Shown: positions 11,620 through 23,899 of the stretch, piece after piece
How the letters are laid out: the number at the start of each line of letters is the position of its first letter
Numbering within the stretch: position 1 is the first letter of the stretch
Assembly (NCBI GenBank): GCA_030544215.1
Contig: JARZZO010000014.1
Span: 17,332,234-17,396,233, forward strand
Source: Zantedeschia hybrid cultivar
Taxonomy: Eukaryota > Streptophyta > Magnoliopsida > Alismatales > Araceae
Reading direction: 5' to 3'
Length of the DNA stretch: 64,000 nt
Translations under genes and position numbers: made by a program
Notes under the pieces: generated by a model
Told to the model about the DNA's origin: nothing
The model's input: the letters and a program-made list of their open reading frames with translations, nothing else
Databases searched by the model: none

Positions 11620-13462
11620 GAATTTTCAATCGTCCTGCAATTACGGCCTCGTTTGGCAACGTTTCCACCAGATTCAATGGGTTTGAATTTTGCAGGAATG
11701 CAAAAGTTTGTAGATTTTTTTTTTTTTTCAAACAAAGAAGACTCCAGTCAGATTTTTGGATTTACAATTTCCCGCCTAACGTTGAGAAAGGATGCGTTTT
11801 TGGATTTGCGCAATATCCTTCCACGGAAAGAATGGCGAGAAATCTCCCTCCGTACCATGCAGGTTGTTTTTTTTTTTTTTTTTGGTCTTTGAGTGAGCAG
11901 TAAAAAAAATGAATTTTTGAAGGTTGAGCTCATCTTATCCAACATACATGTACAATCCAATCTCTAATTAGATTATTTAAAAAATAAAAAGTGAGTCTCA
12001 TTTTATTGGTCGAAGCCTATTAAAGATTTTTTTACCGTGTATTAAGACTAGTTTTTTATTTGTTTATTTTTTTAAGATTATCCAATTTGAGATGTATGTC
12101 GAATATAGTAGGTCTGACTTTAATAATTTTGTAATTAGGCTGCAATGCATGTCATGCAGCAAGCATTATTGTAAATGAAAGCACATTGATTCTGCCCGAC
12201 CTACCATATTCCAAAATTTGCCTTTTTCTTTTCATTTACCATGAATTCCAAAATTTGTCCACTCTGCACCCTTCCCTTCTAAACTGTCCTCTGTGTCAAA
12301 CCCACAAGGAGAAGCATCTTGAAAAAAACTAGAGGAGTGCATCCATGTTGGCTATTGATCAGTGCTCTTGATGTCTGCTCCATGAGTGTCAAACCCATAT
12401 CTACTTCATGTGAGAGATAATTTGTTGTGAAGAGATATAAAATCCTGTGTAATCACAGTTCGTCTGAAGTTCGAACTTGCGTCCCAAGAATATTAGGACT
12501 AGTGGCGGAGTCAAAAGATTTTAAAAGGGAGGGAAGTAGAAATAAGTTAATAAGAAGATATTATAAACTTTGTTAAAATAGTAAAGTTAAAATAGTAAAG
12601 TTTACCAATAAGTTGCCCTCCACAAGCCTTGATGCTAGAAATCATGGCAGTATCACCCATCCTAAGACCATTTTAATCTCTTTTATATGCTAACAACAAC
12701 ATAGTTCATCTATCCTAAGTTCCTAACATCTTCCTCAACCGCTTCTTTTGATGAGCATATACCATCACCAACAGCAAGCAACACATCGCTCTGATGCTAG
12801 AATTGAAATAGTTTAATATAAAAAAATATCAAAAGTACATTATAGATACTGAGCAAAATCATATCATGGGCATCCAACACCCCCCCCCCCCCCCCCAAAA
12901 AAAAAAAAAAAAAGAAAAAATAAAAAAGAAAAAGAAAAAAGAGAGGACAAGAGCTCATTGGTATTAGATTTGGAGTGACAGATCTTCTAAATTTCATCTC
13001 CAGAGTTTAAATATATTGTTGTCTGTGACATAAATATCTGTGGAATCGTCTAGACGTAATCCCACAAGAAAGTAAAACATGCACAAAGGAAAGAACACAC
13101 TAAATTTTTACGTGGTTTCGTAATTTGCTTATGTTCACGGGGGGAATCTTTTCACCATTCTTTGATTTCAATGGCAACAGTACAAATTTCAGGGCTTTTA
13201 GACCTCCACAAGCCAAGACCCTTCTCTTCTGGGAGAAGAAATAGAGAAAGAAGAAGAGAACATAGATTTTTTTTATTTTTTTAAGATTTTCGCAGTGTAT
13301 TCTTATTTTGGGTACAACCCAACCTCCCATATAAAAGACTCTAAGAACCCCTAGAACTCTATCTTTAAGACGCTAGCACATGGGCTTCATCCTAGTAGAC
13401 GTGCATGACTCACATTCTACATGTTTTTGACCCAAAAACTACCTCCATCTCTCTCAGACATA
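11620..13462. other. intergenic DNA with MITE-like debris
   Basis: No gene seen. An end resembling the MITE above (CATGCAGCAAGCATTATT, near 12155) suggests another relic, roughly 11860-12170, without a clean left end. A C-run followed by an A-rich run lies at about 12879-12950. The rest is AT-rich. Confidence 0.4.
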
Positions 13463-13463
13463 G

Positions 13464-13850
13464 AGTAACACTTGCTGCAATGCCCCCTCCAATCGTAATA
13501 GGGGTGTTATAGTGGGCAAAAGAAAAAAAAAATGAATTTTTTTTAGGTTGGCTCCAAGGTCTCCTTTCCAGTTGTATAGTGCAATGCCCGATTAGACGAT
13601 TCAAAAAAATCTTAAAAATAAAAAACCGTTATTGGGCTCTGCCCATTAAGGGACATTGTTCCCTGTTCATCGGGTCAGATTTTTATTTTTCAGATTTTTT
13701 TGGGTCGCCCGATTAGACATTGTACTGTACGGCCGAATAGGACACCTCAGGGCCGACCTAAAAAAATTCAAAAAAAGAAAATATTTTTTACCTATTGCAA
13801 TGCCCCCATTGCGATTGGAGTGGACATTGCAACAAGTATTACTTCTCGGA
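13464..13850. mobile_element. MITE-like element related to the 11146-11408 MITE
   Basis: The left end GAGTAACACTTGCTGCAATG and the right end CATTGCAACAAGTATTAC are imperfect inverted repeats of the same type as the Mutator-like MITE above. Possible 9-base flanks TCAGACATA and TCGGATATA differ at two positions. The interior is AT-rich and non-coding. Boundaries are uncertain by a few bases. Confidence 0.5.
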
Positions 13851-14343
13851 TATAATTTCGTCCATCAGGTTACCCAAGTACTCACATCAACAGTTTATAG
13901 GTCAAGTGTGCATTAATTATTTAAAAAAGGATTTTTACTTTTTAATCTTTATAAATTTTTAATATTATAACAATATCTTTCTAATCAAATTACTTTTTCA
14001 AAATCCTTCATAATTTATAAATACTTACAAAACACTCTTATGATTACTAACATTTGAAAAAGAATATACGAGAGAATATTCCATCCATCTAGTTGCTGAA
14101 CTACTCAGTGTCGCTATTTTAAATGACCTGCCTACTCTATACTCTATGGTGGCTTTGCGGTGACCACTATCTCAACCACATGTGGACAAGAGAGCATAGG
14201 CGGATCCAATGTACAACCAGTGGGGTCCCAGGACCCCACTGGAATTTCGAAATCTTAGAGGCCCACCCCAATTCCTACTGTCTAGGATCCCACTGGCCAC
14301 AGATGCAGGAACCCACTGGGTTACCCGATCGCCCAGCCCACTT

Positions 14344-14759
14344 AGGCAGTAGCGGATGCAGCTCATTTCAGTGGGGTCCTGGACCCCATTGAAAATTTAA
14401 AATTTTATTAAAAGAATCTTAATTTAATAAGGTAAATTTCAAATTTAAGTATAAGGTGACCCCACTGAATTTTTTAGATGACCTATAGGACCCCAATCTC
14501 ACTCGGAGCTCAGTTCCACTGAATTCTTTACATAGTAATATGATTTATATTTATGATTTAATAAAAAATTATTTGAGTGTATTTTAAAAAAAATTCTTTA
14601 TAACGAAGTGTATCATTTTTATTAAAATATATCATTTTTATAATGATTAAAATATATTTATTTTTATTTTAATATATTTAATATAACACAAATAAAATAT
14701 CGATATTTAATAATGATCCCAGTGATCCTACTGGATAAAGTTTCTGCGTCCGCCACTGC
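14344..14759. mobile_element. hAT-type MITE-like element
   Basis: The left end GCAGTAGCGGATGCAG and the right end (CTGCGTCCGCCACTGC) form a 16-base inverted repeat with two mismatches. CAGTGGCGGA-type ends are common on plant hAT MITEs. Just to the left (14190-14290) a second partial copy of the same interior (CCAGTGGGGTCCCAGGACCC) is seen. No clear 8-base target duplication was found, so the exact ends are tentative. Confidence 0.45.
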
Positions 14760-16390
14760 AAGAGCTTGCAGAGTAGCAAAGTAAAGGCCAGCTATCATAA
14801 GGTCACTGTAGCGCAAATGAGTCGTTCGGAGTAACAATGATGGGCAGCTGAATAGTTAGACGGATGGAATAATCCTTTGCATATTCTTTATTTCAAACGT
14901 CGGTAAGTCATAAGAATATTTTTGTAAATATTTAAAAATTATGAAAACTCTTGAGAAAATAGTTTCATTAGGAAGATTTTTTTGTAATATCCAAAATTGA
15001 CAGAAGTTACAAAATAAAAATTCTTTGAAAAAACAATACTCGTGGCTATGTCTGTGCGCTGACTATAGGGCATTGTAACAAATTTAAGTTTTTAATTTTT
15101 TTAGGTCGAACCTCACATTCTGAACTTGTTTGTATAAATTGATTTCTAATTAGATGATTTAATAAAATTTAAAAATTTAAAACTATTATTAAATTCCACT
15201 CATTGAGGACAACTAGTATCTATTAGAACTCAATTTTGAATTTTTTATAATTTTTGAATTGTCTGTTCAAAGATTAGCCGACAAGTGAGGCATGTGGAGC
15301 TCAACCCAAACAAAGTTTAAAAAGAAAAATTATACGCAACAAAGTAGAGGGGTGCAGTGCCAAGAAACATTGCAGCAAGTATTATTAAAATATGAAGTCT
15401 CAAATTCATCTTAGGATGGAGACACACCGTAATTTAAGAAAAAAAAAGGGAAGCCTGGGACTATTTCTTCTGATAGATATATTTTGTTGCACTGCCAATC
15501 CATATGAACAACACCCTTATCAAACGTTCTATCATCTCATCTTTGATCCAATGGTCAAGAATGGTCGAACGAAATAAAGTCACTTTTTCCACATTTTTTT
15601 CTTCTAAAAACGGGCACATATTCCCATGTACTATTGATCATAATTTTTGTCACGTAGAGAGCAGAAACTGACAGACCATCAGACTGTCACATGGAAATTG
15701 CAAGGTCAGTGTTAGAGGCATGTTAGAATGGTTCTATATTGAAAAAATGACAAAATAAAAAAATGTTTAATAGATGGTACATACTTTACTCATAACCTTA
15801 AGGTTTTGAGTTGGATGGCTTAATAACTTCAACATTGTATCATAATCTATGGTTATAAACTGGGCCGCATACCCTGTATTTGTGGTCCACGTGACAGAGC
15901 CTAAAATCGACTTGCATATGAGGAGGCGTGTTAGAATAATCCTATATTAGAAAATGACAAAATCAAAAAATATTTAATAGATGGTGTCTACTCCACTCAT
16001 TGCCTTTAGGTTTTGAGTTGGATGGCCCAATAACTTTAACATGGTGGCATTAGAATGATGGCCCAATAATTTCAACATGTTATCAGAGCCCATGGTTATG
16101 AACCGGGCCGTGCACCCGTATTTGTGGTTCACGTGACAGAACCTAAATCGGCCTGCACGTGAGGGGGTGTGTTAGAAACGTGTTAAAATATATTGAAAAA
16201 ATGACAAAATTAAAAAATCTTTAAGATTTTGAGTTGAATGACCCAATAACTTCGACAGTCAATTATACTCCACGATCTGAAATATACTAGAGAAAATTGG
16301 AGAGAATGCATGACGAATGATGAATCACGGGCTTGTTGGATGTTTGCCGTTAATCATATATGGAAAATTTGTGCAATTGTTAGGATTGCA

Positions 16391-16972
16391 TTATGCTTTT
16401 TTTTTTTTGAACTCCAGAAAGACATACATATATTAAGAACTAGATAAAAGGTTCGAATACAATTCAGGTACTACAGAATATGTAGGGAAGGGGGGTAAAG
16501 ACCAGGAATTATTGATTCTGGTCTGAACAGCACGTTTGGCCAAATCATGGGCCATGGTATTAGCACCTCGATGAACAAACTGGACAGAACACTTAAGGTG
16601 CTTATTTTTTTGAATGGTAATCCAGTGGAATTGGACGAAGGTCCCAACTTCAGAGGAGAAGGGTTCGAGCCGGCTCGAAACTAAATCGGAATTAAACCTC
16701 AAAGAGGTAGAAAGCACACTCGAAGGGAGAAAAGTCCGCGCAACAGGCGCGTGGAAGAAGGCCGCCGAAAACGGGATGAGAAGCCCACCCTAAATAGGTG
16801 ACAAATCCGCAGGCCGATTTTCGCCCGCCCAACCTCAGGGCGGGATCGAACTCGTGACCTCCTTGCCCCAGGCGGAGAAGGTAAACCACTGCACCGAGAC
16901 ACACGTTCGAACACTTAAGCTGCTTAAGGAGACTGCGACAGTCGTTGATGATGTTGGAAACTTTCCAATCGG
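16391..16972 (-). mobile_element. 5'-truncated LINE end with RNase H domain, split by a SINE
   Basis: On the minus strand, DWKVSNIINDCRSLLKQLKC (16970-16910) and VQFVHRGANTMAHDLAKRAV (16590-16520) are the two halves of an RNase H-like domain found at the C-terminus of plant LINE polyproteins. They are separated by a SINE. A poly(T) run at 16391-16403 is the reversed poly(A) tail. The paralogous site near 5670 lacks the insertion, so the LINE came after the segmental duplication. Confidence 0.75.
16605..16908 (-). mobile_element. tRNA-derived SINE inserted in the LINE
   Basis: On the minus strand there is an A-box-like TCGGTGCAGTGGTTTACC (16899-16881) and a B-box-like GAGTTCGATCCC (16853-16842), about 300 bases total, ending in an A-run next to 16604. 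An 18-base target duplication with one difference flanks it: GAACACTTAAGGTGCTTA (16587-16604) and GAACACTTAAGCTGCTTA (16909-16926). This is typical of LINE-driven SINE insertion. Confidence 0.85.
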
Positions 16973-17523
16973 CCGCATTTTGGTGCATTGCATCTCAGTT
17001 GCTCTCCCCGTTTATTCTTGGCTTAAAAGTTACATTATGGCACTAGACTGTCCACCTGGGAGCCTATCTATGGAGAATCAAACAAGTAGGGAAATGAAAA
17101 TAGTGGAGTTGCCCACCTTGGCATCTCAAGAGAAACATTGCAAGTAGAGACTTCCTGAAGGTAATTTTTTTATTATGTCTAATGGTCTTAAATCATTTTT
17201 GACTCTCTAGATTTGGAAACGAAATCTACCATCCATGGTGATGTCTCATGTCCTCCATTTTCGATAGTTGTGTCTGTAGAGAGATGTTAGAAGCATGGTA
17301 TGTTGTATCGTACCGGATCATGTCGACTCATATATGAGTGAGTTCGATCTATTGATATTAGGGCTGTCAATAGATACTCCATCTTGAAACTAGGTGTATT
17401 GTTGCTAAATCTAAATATTATGATCTTTTGCAGACCTCACTGTAAACCCTTTGCTTGAGTACGATGCTATGAACAAATCAAAATAATCCCACTTTCTGTG
17501 GACCTTGGGACAATTGCAACCGT

Positions 17524-17721
17524 TTGGCTGGGTATGATGTTAGCGAATATATAATCAGATTTGTAAAATTGATCAAACTCAATGTGCATTGAACATTTGT
17601 AATATTTGTTGCTAAAAGTAAATTGGCTGGGTATGATGTTAGCGAATATATAATCAGATTTGTAAAATTGATCAAACTCAATGTGCATTGAACATTTGTA
17701 ATATTTGTTGCTAAAAGTAAA
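17524..17721 (+). repeat. 99-bp perfect or near-perfect tandem duplication
   Basis: TTGGCTGGGTATGATGTTAG starts at 17524 and again at 17623. The two 99-base units appear identical up to CTAAAAGTAAA. The extra unit is absent from duplication copy 1, so it arose recently. Confidence 0.9.
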
Positions 17722-18726
17722 TATTATGATCTTTTGCAGACGTTATCGTAAACCCTTTGCTTGAGTATGATGCTAGGAATAGATCAAAATAATCCCATTT
17801 GCTGTGGACCTTAGGACAATTGCAACCCTTTGGCCGGGTATGATGTTAGCGAAGACCTCAGATTAAGGGGGCAAAGTAAAAACGCTTTAAAAGACATGAC
17901 GACATGAGTCAACACAGACACGCTTCTCCATGCTTTTTGCCTATTTTGTACATTCCACCCTTATTCTTCCTTGCTTCTCATGCCCACAAATCCGTTTTTT
18001 TCCTCCATTTTCTCCCGTGTGGTGCGATGAAATGTTTGAACTCATGTATGAAAGTTAAATAGGTGGGGCCTACAATATTTGTGAATACATAATTATGTCA
18101 AAGCCCTTTCTTTAACAACTTTTTATTAGAAACTTTTTATATATGTTATATTTATACCTAAACTCGTGAATGACTCCTCCAAATTTTAGGTAACTTAATA
18201 ACTTGATCAATAATTTGGAATTTCATTAATCCTTTATACATATTAATAACTAATGTGCATAATTTTATATACATAAAATTATACTATCTGTGTCTTTATG
18301 TCCTAATTTTAATAATTTACTGTGTCCAACATGTGTTTGTGTCCTTCAAATCATAGGCAAAGACAAATTGGATTTGTAAAGTTGAAGTAGATGAAAATTA
18401 ATTTCTTTTTGGCTATTTGCGCTTGCAATAAACCTAGTTAGTGGCATGTACCAGCTTGTTACCTCCATCATGCACCTTTTGGTGGGTTTAGTGTGATTAT
18501 CTCACCATTCTATCAAGGTGATGACAAATCTATTTATGCTGTTTCTCACAGTATATTGGCTGGGGGGTGTGATTCTTTGTTAACTAATTTCTTTAACATT
18601 TGTCCATTCCTTGTATCATTGGTGAAACATGGTTGGCAGACTACTCTGAACTCATGCCTACATAAATTTTCTTCTCAATGTGGTATCCGATGATTTTAAT
18701 CCATAGATGGCTAATGTGTTCTTAAG

Positions 18727-18912
18727 GTGGGTCCAGCAGTTGACTTTAAGAAGGACCTGCAATTGGATAAGTTGGACAACATCGAGGTGATGACAGCAGT
18801 GGAAGAGGAATTTGCATTCGAAATTCTTGGCAATGACGCTATCAAGATCTCTACCACCGCCCATCTCATCGACTACATTGCTTCCAATCCACAAGCCAAG
18901 CGAGTCTCTTAA
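18727..18912 (+). pseudogene. duplicated terminal exon of the mtACP gene (second copy)
   Basis: This is a copy of mtACP exon 2 (10724-10900) with the same acceptor (TTCTTAAG) and an intact frame. It differs at about nine coding positions, five of them amino-acid changes (A to V, M to K, T to A, P to L, E to D). The stop codon has changed to CGA, so the frame runs on for three residues (RVS). The prosthetic-group position is lysine (DKLD). No exon 1 lies in the duplicated block. It is most simply a pseudogene fragment. Because the acceptor phase is kept it could instead be an alternative last exon for the upstream exon 1. Confidence 0.8.
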
Positions 18913-19379
18913 AAGGTTTCTCCTTTGCAGTGAGGAGATTGATGCTCAGAGTTTGTTGAAGTTATGTACCAAATTAGACGTCGAAGCATCCATCTTTTCT
19001 TTCTTAAAGTTTTTTTAGTACTCGGCATTAGGCACTCTCCTTCGGACTAGATTTGTTTGTATTTTTGAACATGTGTAATAATGATACTGGTGGGCTTCTG
19101 TAAGCCCTTTTTTCTTGTGACGGCTTAAACCATTTTCATATCAACCTATTAGGCATGTTTACTTGGTGATGACACAAATGAGAGGGTTCAAGTCTGATGG
19201 AAATTTATTAACCGTAGAAAAAGTCTGAAGGAATTTGATTGCTGAATTAATCCACCCATGCGAAGGGGAGGAGAAACCTTATGTTTACTACAGTCATCTC
19301 AAAATTGGATTGCAGACCGTGAGCAAGGAATTTAGCCAACCTAAGTTTTCCAATTAACTTGGGTTCGTTGGTCCATACC

Positions 19380-20529
19380 TATTTCACATCCCCCCTTGAT
19401 CCGAACCTATTTCCACATTGGCCACACTTGAATTTCAGATCTTTATGGATCCTCTTCATATGTGCTTCACAAGCAACCCCTGAAGTGAAAGACTATCTAC
19501 AAGCGAAACAACAATGCACCAAGTATTCTTTCATCGCTTTTCCATGTTTAACACTGTCGCCACAAGCCTATGCCAAGAAAAAAGCTAAATCTAATATGAA
19601 CGTCATGTTTGTGAATAATTAAGGATTTAATTTAAAACTCACAATAACATCACGAGCCTGTTCCATGTCGCTGCTAAACCTGTCCAAAGAGAAGATAAAA
19701 AAATTAAACATATAAACAAATTTAAAATAAACTATTCAAATCTGATCTAAATAATAATCGGAAACAAACAATTTAAATTTAACTTAATTGGAGCTGTATA
19801 TTTTGTTTATTTGTATGTGAATATATCCAACTTAGATAATGTAAATGCATCATGTTCTACTAGCAGTAATAACTCTTTGCAGTCCTACTAATAAACACTC
19901 TTCACCCTGGAAAGAAGTATAACATGATGCAACATTTAATAAATAAAGCATTCATATCAATGTAGAAGGAATGACATGGGCAAAAAAGTATCATTTTGTA
20001 ACAGGGATTTGACCTGAATGGCTTGAAAATGCTAGGTCCAACCTAGTTTGAAAAACTATAGCAGGGTTGGCCCATTGGAAAAGGCATTGTCAAGCAAGTT
20101 GTTCCAGCCTAGGTGAGCCTAACTAACTGGGCCCTATTTGACCTGGCTTCTAAATAGCAGGGAAGAACAAAGCATGCAGGCGGGGAGATGGCACCGGATG
20201 GGAGAGGAAGGGAAGATTGGCTGGCTTCCTAGTGTCAAATGAGGGGTAGAAAGGAGAGTGCAGAGAAGCAGCAACAAAGAATGTGGTGGACAGAGAGAGA
20301 GAGAGGAGGGAAGAGGCAGTGGAACATGTAGGCTTTTTATAATAGTTAACCCCTCTGCCCTCCTTCTCCAAAGAGAACTTCATTCCTATGCAGCACAACA
20401 AGTTTTTTCTTAATAATAGATATGAGCATAAGACAAGCAAAATGTAACAGAAACTTCTACAAGATCCTAGAACCCTTCTCACTTGCACTAGGCCACTTCA
20501 AATAAAAAACTCTTTTCAGTTAGGGCTGT
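19380..20529. other. intergenic DNA
   Basis: No gene or clear mobile element recognised. There are short open stretches on both strands without family signature and a GAGAGAGA-type simple repeat near 20290. Confidence 0.4.
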
Positions 20530-22128
20530 GTTGACATAAATCGGAATATGATCTGAGGTAGTTGTGGTCATTCCTTTTTCACCAGCCTCAGGTATTTTAG
20601 ATATTAGTTATGATGTGGCCGAGGCTCTCACGGGTGATGCTGAGATGAGAGATCCGTAAATCTGCGAAGGGTCTAGAATCGAGAGAAGGATTCGAGGCCG
20701 AGAAGGCTCCGGAGGACAGAGGGCAGGCAAAATTGAGGTTGTGGTGGTACTGGCTGGGCCGGTGGGTTCAGCAAGTCTTAACAGAAGTTATGGGTTTATA
20801 CTTCGGTTAAGTGTATGGAAGGGTTTAGACACCTACATACCTCCAAGATTGGTCTCTACTAATCTAACTAACTTTTTAATAAAACGAACCTTCCCAACTA
20901 ATGATAAGATCTCTTTTGTAAAGGCACCAAGTTATTAACAAAACGAACTTTATCAACTTGTGATAAGATCCTCTTTGTAACAAGGGTACCAACTTACTAA
21001 CAAAATGAACCTTACCAACTAGTAATAAGATCTATTTGTGAAGGGTTTTAAAAAAATAAAAGATAATCAAAAGAAAAAAGAAAAGAGAGGAAAAAGATTA
21101 TGTCACTAACTTCCACCGACTATTTCATGCTTTAATAGTATTTGGATGGGTTAAAACTTGGACTCTATGACTTGAGTTAGGGTCTTTCTTCCTCTTGGAT
21201 TTCTAAAGTTTGTAAAAAGGGTCTTCTTGCTCTCTTCCTAGCTTCGAGAAATGAGTGGATGGAGTACTCTATTTATAGGTGAATAGATGATATAGTAATC
21301 TTGATGATGTGGCAACACAAGTTTGAATAAAAGAAGATCAATAGATGAGAATGGTTGATGTAATTTAGATGAGACATATTATTAATTTTTTAAAAGAAGT
21401 GAAGAAAAAGTCTAAAGAGAAGGACATGTAGACATGTTTAATTTTTTACTTGAATTGAAGAAGATATGATTTTTCATTGGTTCTTTAAAAGAAGTGAAGA
21501 AAAAGTCTAAAGAGAAGAACATGTACGCATGCTTAGCTTTTGACTTGGATGAAGGATGATGTGATATTTTATTGGTTCTTTAAAAGAATCAAAGGAAAAG
21601 TCCAAAGCAAAGGACATGTAAGCATATTTAACTTTTGACTTGGATGGAAGATGATGCAATTTTTCATTAATTCTTTAAAAGAAGTGAAGGAAAAGGCGAA
21701 AGAGAATGACATGTAGGCATGTTTAACTTTTGACTTGGATGGAAGATGATGTCATTTTTCAATTGATTCTTTAAAAGAAGTGAAGGAAAAGTTTAACATA
21801 TCACATGTTTTATTTTGTCATGGCTTGATAGAGTTGTAGATGGGCCATTGGACTACTATTGAGCCATAGGACCATTGGATTATTGGACTACGGTTGAGCC
21901 ATAAAACCATTGGGCTATTGAGTTACAATTGAGCCATGAGGTCATTGGGCTATTGGGCTATGGTGAATGGAATAGTTTACTTGGATATGCTGGGCTTTTT
22001 GCATTTAGACTATTCGAATGGACTTGCAAGTCTTGGATATGTCTATATGAAATTTCAATATTTGACTCTTTATAAATGGACATCTATTGGGTCTTCGATC
22101 TATGTCCATCCAAAATAGAGTGTCTACA
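20530..22128 (-). repeat. 3' LTR of the decayed Tat element
   Basis: It begins at 22128 with TGTAGACAC, the same start as the young element's LTR, next to a polypurine tract. A minus-strand TATA box (CTATAAATAGAG, about 21280-21268) sits in mid-LTR. It carries tandem repeats: about four 95-96 bp units at 21387-21800 (each with TTAAAAGAAGTGAAG or a variant), short units around TTGAGCCAT at 21850-21970, and three units of about 61 bp at 20879-21045. Its downstream end is not defined. Confidence 0.6.
21387..21800. repeat. 95-96 bp tandem repeats in LTR U3
   Basis: The landmark TTAAAAGAA occurs with its first A at about 21392, 21487, 21582, 21677 and 21773, a regular period of 95-96 bases, with ACATGT and TTTTGACTTGGATG inside each unit. 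Units have diverged at several sites. Confidence 0.85.
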
Positions 22129-23899
22129 GTTGTCCCTCTTCAAGCGATGTTGTGAAGCAATTGAAGGTTGAAGCTAGTAGATGCCCTTTTCAATTCACAA
22201 AATAGAATGTTAAAATATCTTTACGAAGTGATGGCTACGAGCCTTTAACTGCAACAAACCTTTTATGCTTTCGCAATCAAAGTAGCTACTTGTTGTCATG
22301 TTATAAACTTTGTCATTCCTTCAAAGATATTACAACTTTCAAATCATGTGATTTACTATTCTTGTTCAAGAGAATGTCGATAGAGTTTGTTAGCTTTTAA
22401 TATTTCCCTTAAAGTCTTTTTTGAAAAGACATGTAGAGTGTTACATATAGGCATATAGGCATTTTTGTGGAACAAGAAAGTGGAAAAAAAAGAGAATAAG
22501 ATGATATACATACCTGACACATTGTCTTGAAACTTTCTTAAGGTTGAATCCATTACCAGTAAAGAAGAGGAAATGGACTTTTGATCAGGTTACTTACTTT
22601 TTTTTTGGAAAAGATTACTTGTAGATTTTATTGCCTCAGAGCCTTTCCCATATGTCATCAAAGACTAATCAGAATTGGCTATCATTAATGGCTCCACAAG
22701 TGCTCTTTTGTTTTGTTTTGTTTTGTTTGTTTGTTTGTTTTATTTTTATTTATTTTTTTAGGTTTTTTCTTGTGGAGGATTTTTCTTCTTCTTCTTCTTC
22801 TGTTTGTTTGTTTTTTTTTTGTTTTGTTTTTTTTTTTTGAGGGTGGGGGGTCTAGGTTACTACAAAAGGAAAATATTTGAAATGACTCTTAAAATGAAAG
22901 TAAATTGCAAAAGGTGTATTTACATATATGTACATGAAATATAACTCATAAGAAATAACTCACTCTTCTTCAGACTTGAGAATGATGATAAAAGTACTCC
23001 TCCTTATCAGTAAACCAACTAAAAGATCATGACTGAGATGGGATTCGAAGTGCATAATTGACAAAGACTCTACTTGCATTCTGCATACCAAATTCCTTAT
23101 TGATTTTGTCTTCTGTGGTGATTTGTTTGTATCTTCTTTTTTTTTTTTTTTCCTTTCTGCCTCATGTTTTCTTTAATAGGTGTAGCGCCAATTATGGTTT
23201 TCACCACACCTATATTGGTATACTGCGTCCATTTGAATTTTCACAGTAACCGATCCATGATTTTACTCACAGTATTTGACACTCGTTGTGCCCATGATTT
23301 TTAGCTCCTTTGCCCCTAGCGTCCTTTCTGGTTTTCACTAGATCTGCAGATATCTACTGTTTTACCCGTAGCGTCTTTGCAAGTTTTCAAAATTTCCTTT
23401 TCTGCTTTGGACCCTCTATCTTTTTTTTAAAAAAATATACATAGAGTTGAGTGTTCCCTTGTTACCCGTCAAGAGTAATATATAACAATTAACTTTTTTA
23501 GAATATCAATATAACTAAGTTTCAGAGAATTCTTTAGGATTTGGTGGTCTTCACGTCTCTTTCTTTCTCAGAGGAAGAATATTTGGAGAGTTAATGACAA
23601 AAGTTTGTAAAATGTTAAAGAAACTTTCAACACCAAGATATTTTTTTCTCTCTCTCTCTTTTGTTTTTCTTTCTTTCTCTCTCTCTCTCTCTCTCTCTCT
23701 TTAAAAAAATGTACTTCTAAAATAGTTACATCATAATGTACATATACGGAAGACGAGTTTGACGTATATATGCGAAAGAAATGATACAAGATGTGAATAG
23801 GTTTGCGTGTGGTTGTTCCTCTAAAATGTTAGCCTATAAATATTCTAAATAGAGTTAACTATCATGCATAGTACTTTTTGACATACCTAGTATTGATGT

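Larger units (their letters stand above)
15670..19379 (+). repeat. segmental duplication, copy 2
   Basis: This is the second copy of the 5401-11619 segment, shorter because the 6030-9395 part is missing. It carries insertions absent from copy 1: a set of three AT-rich direct repeats (15721, 15929 and 16170 each start TGTTAGAA, within 15707-16255) and a LINE with a nested SINE (16391-16972). It ends with the same GGTCCATACC as copy 1. It holds mtACP exon 2 but no exon 1. Confidence 0.9.
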
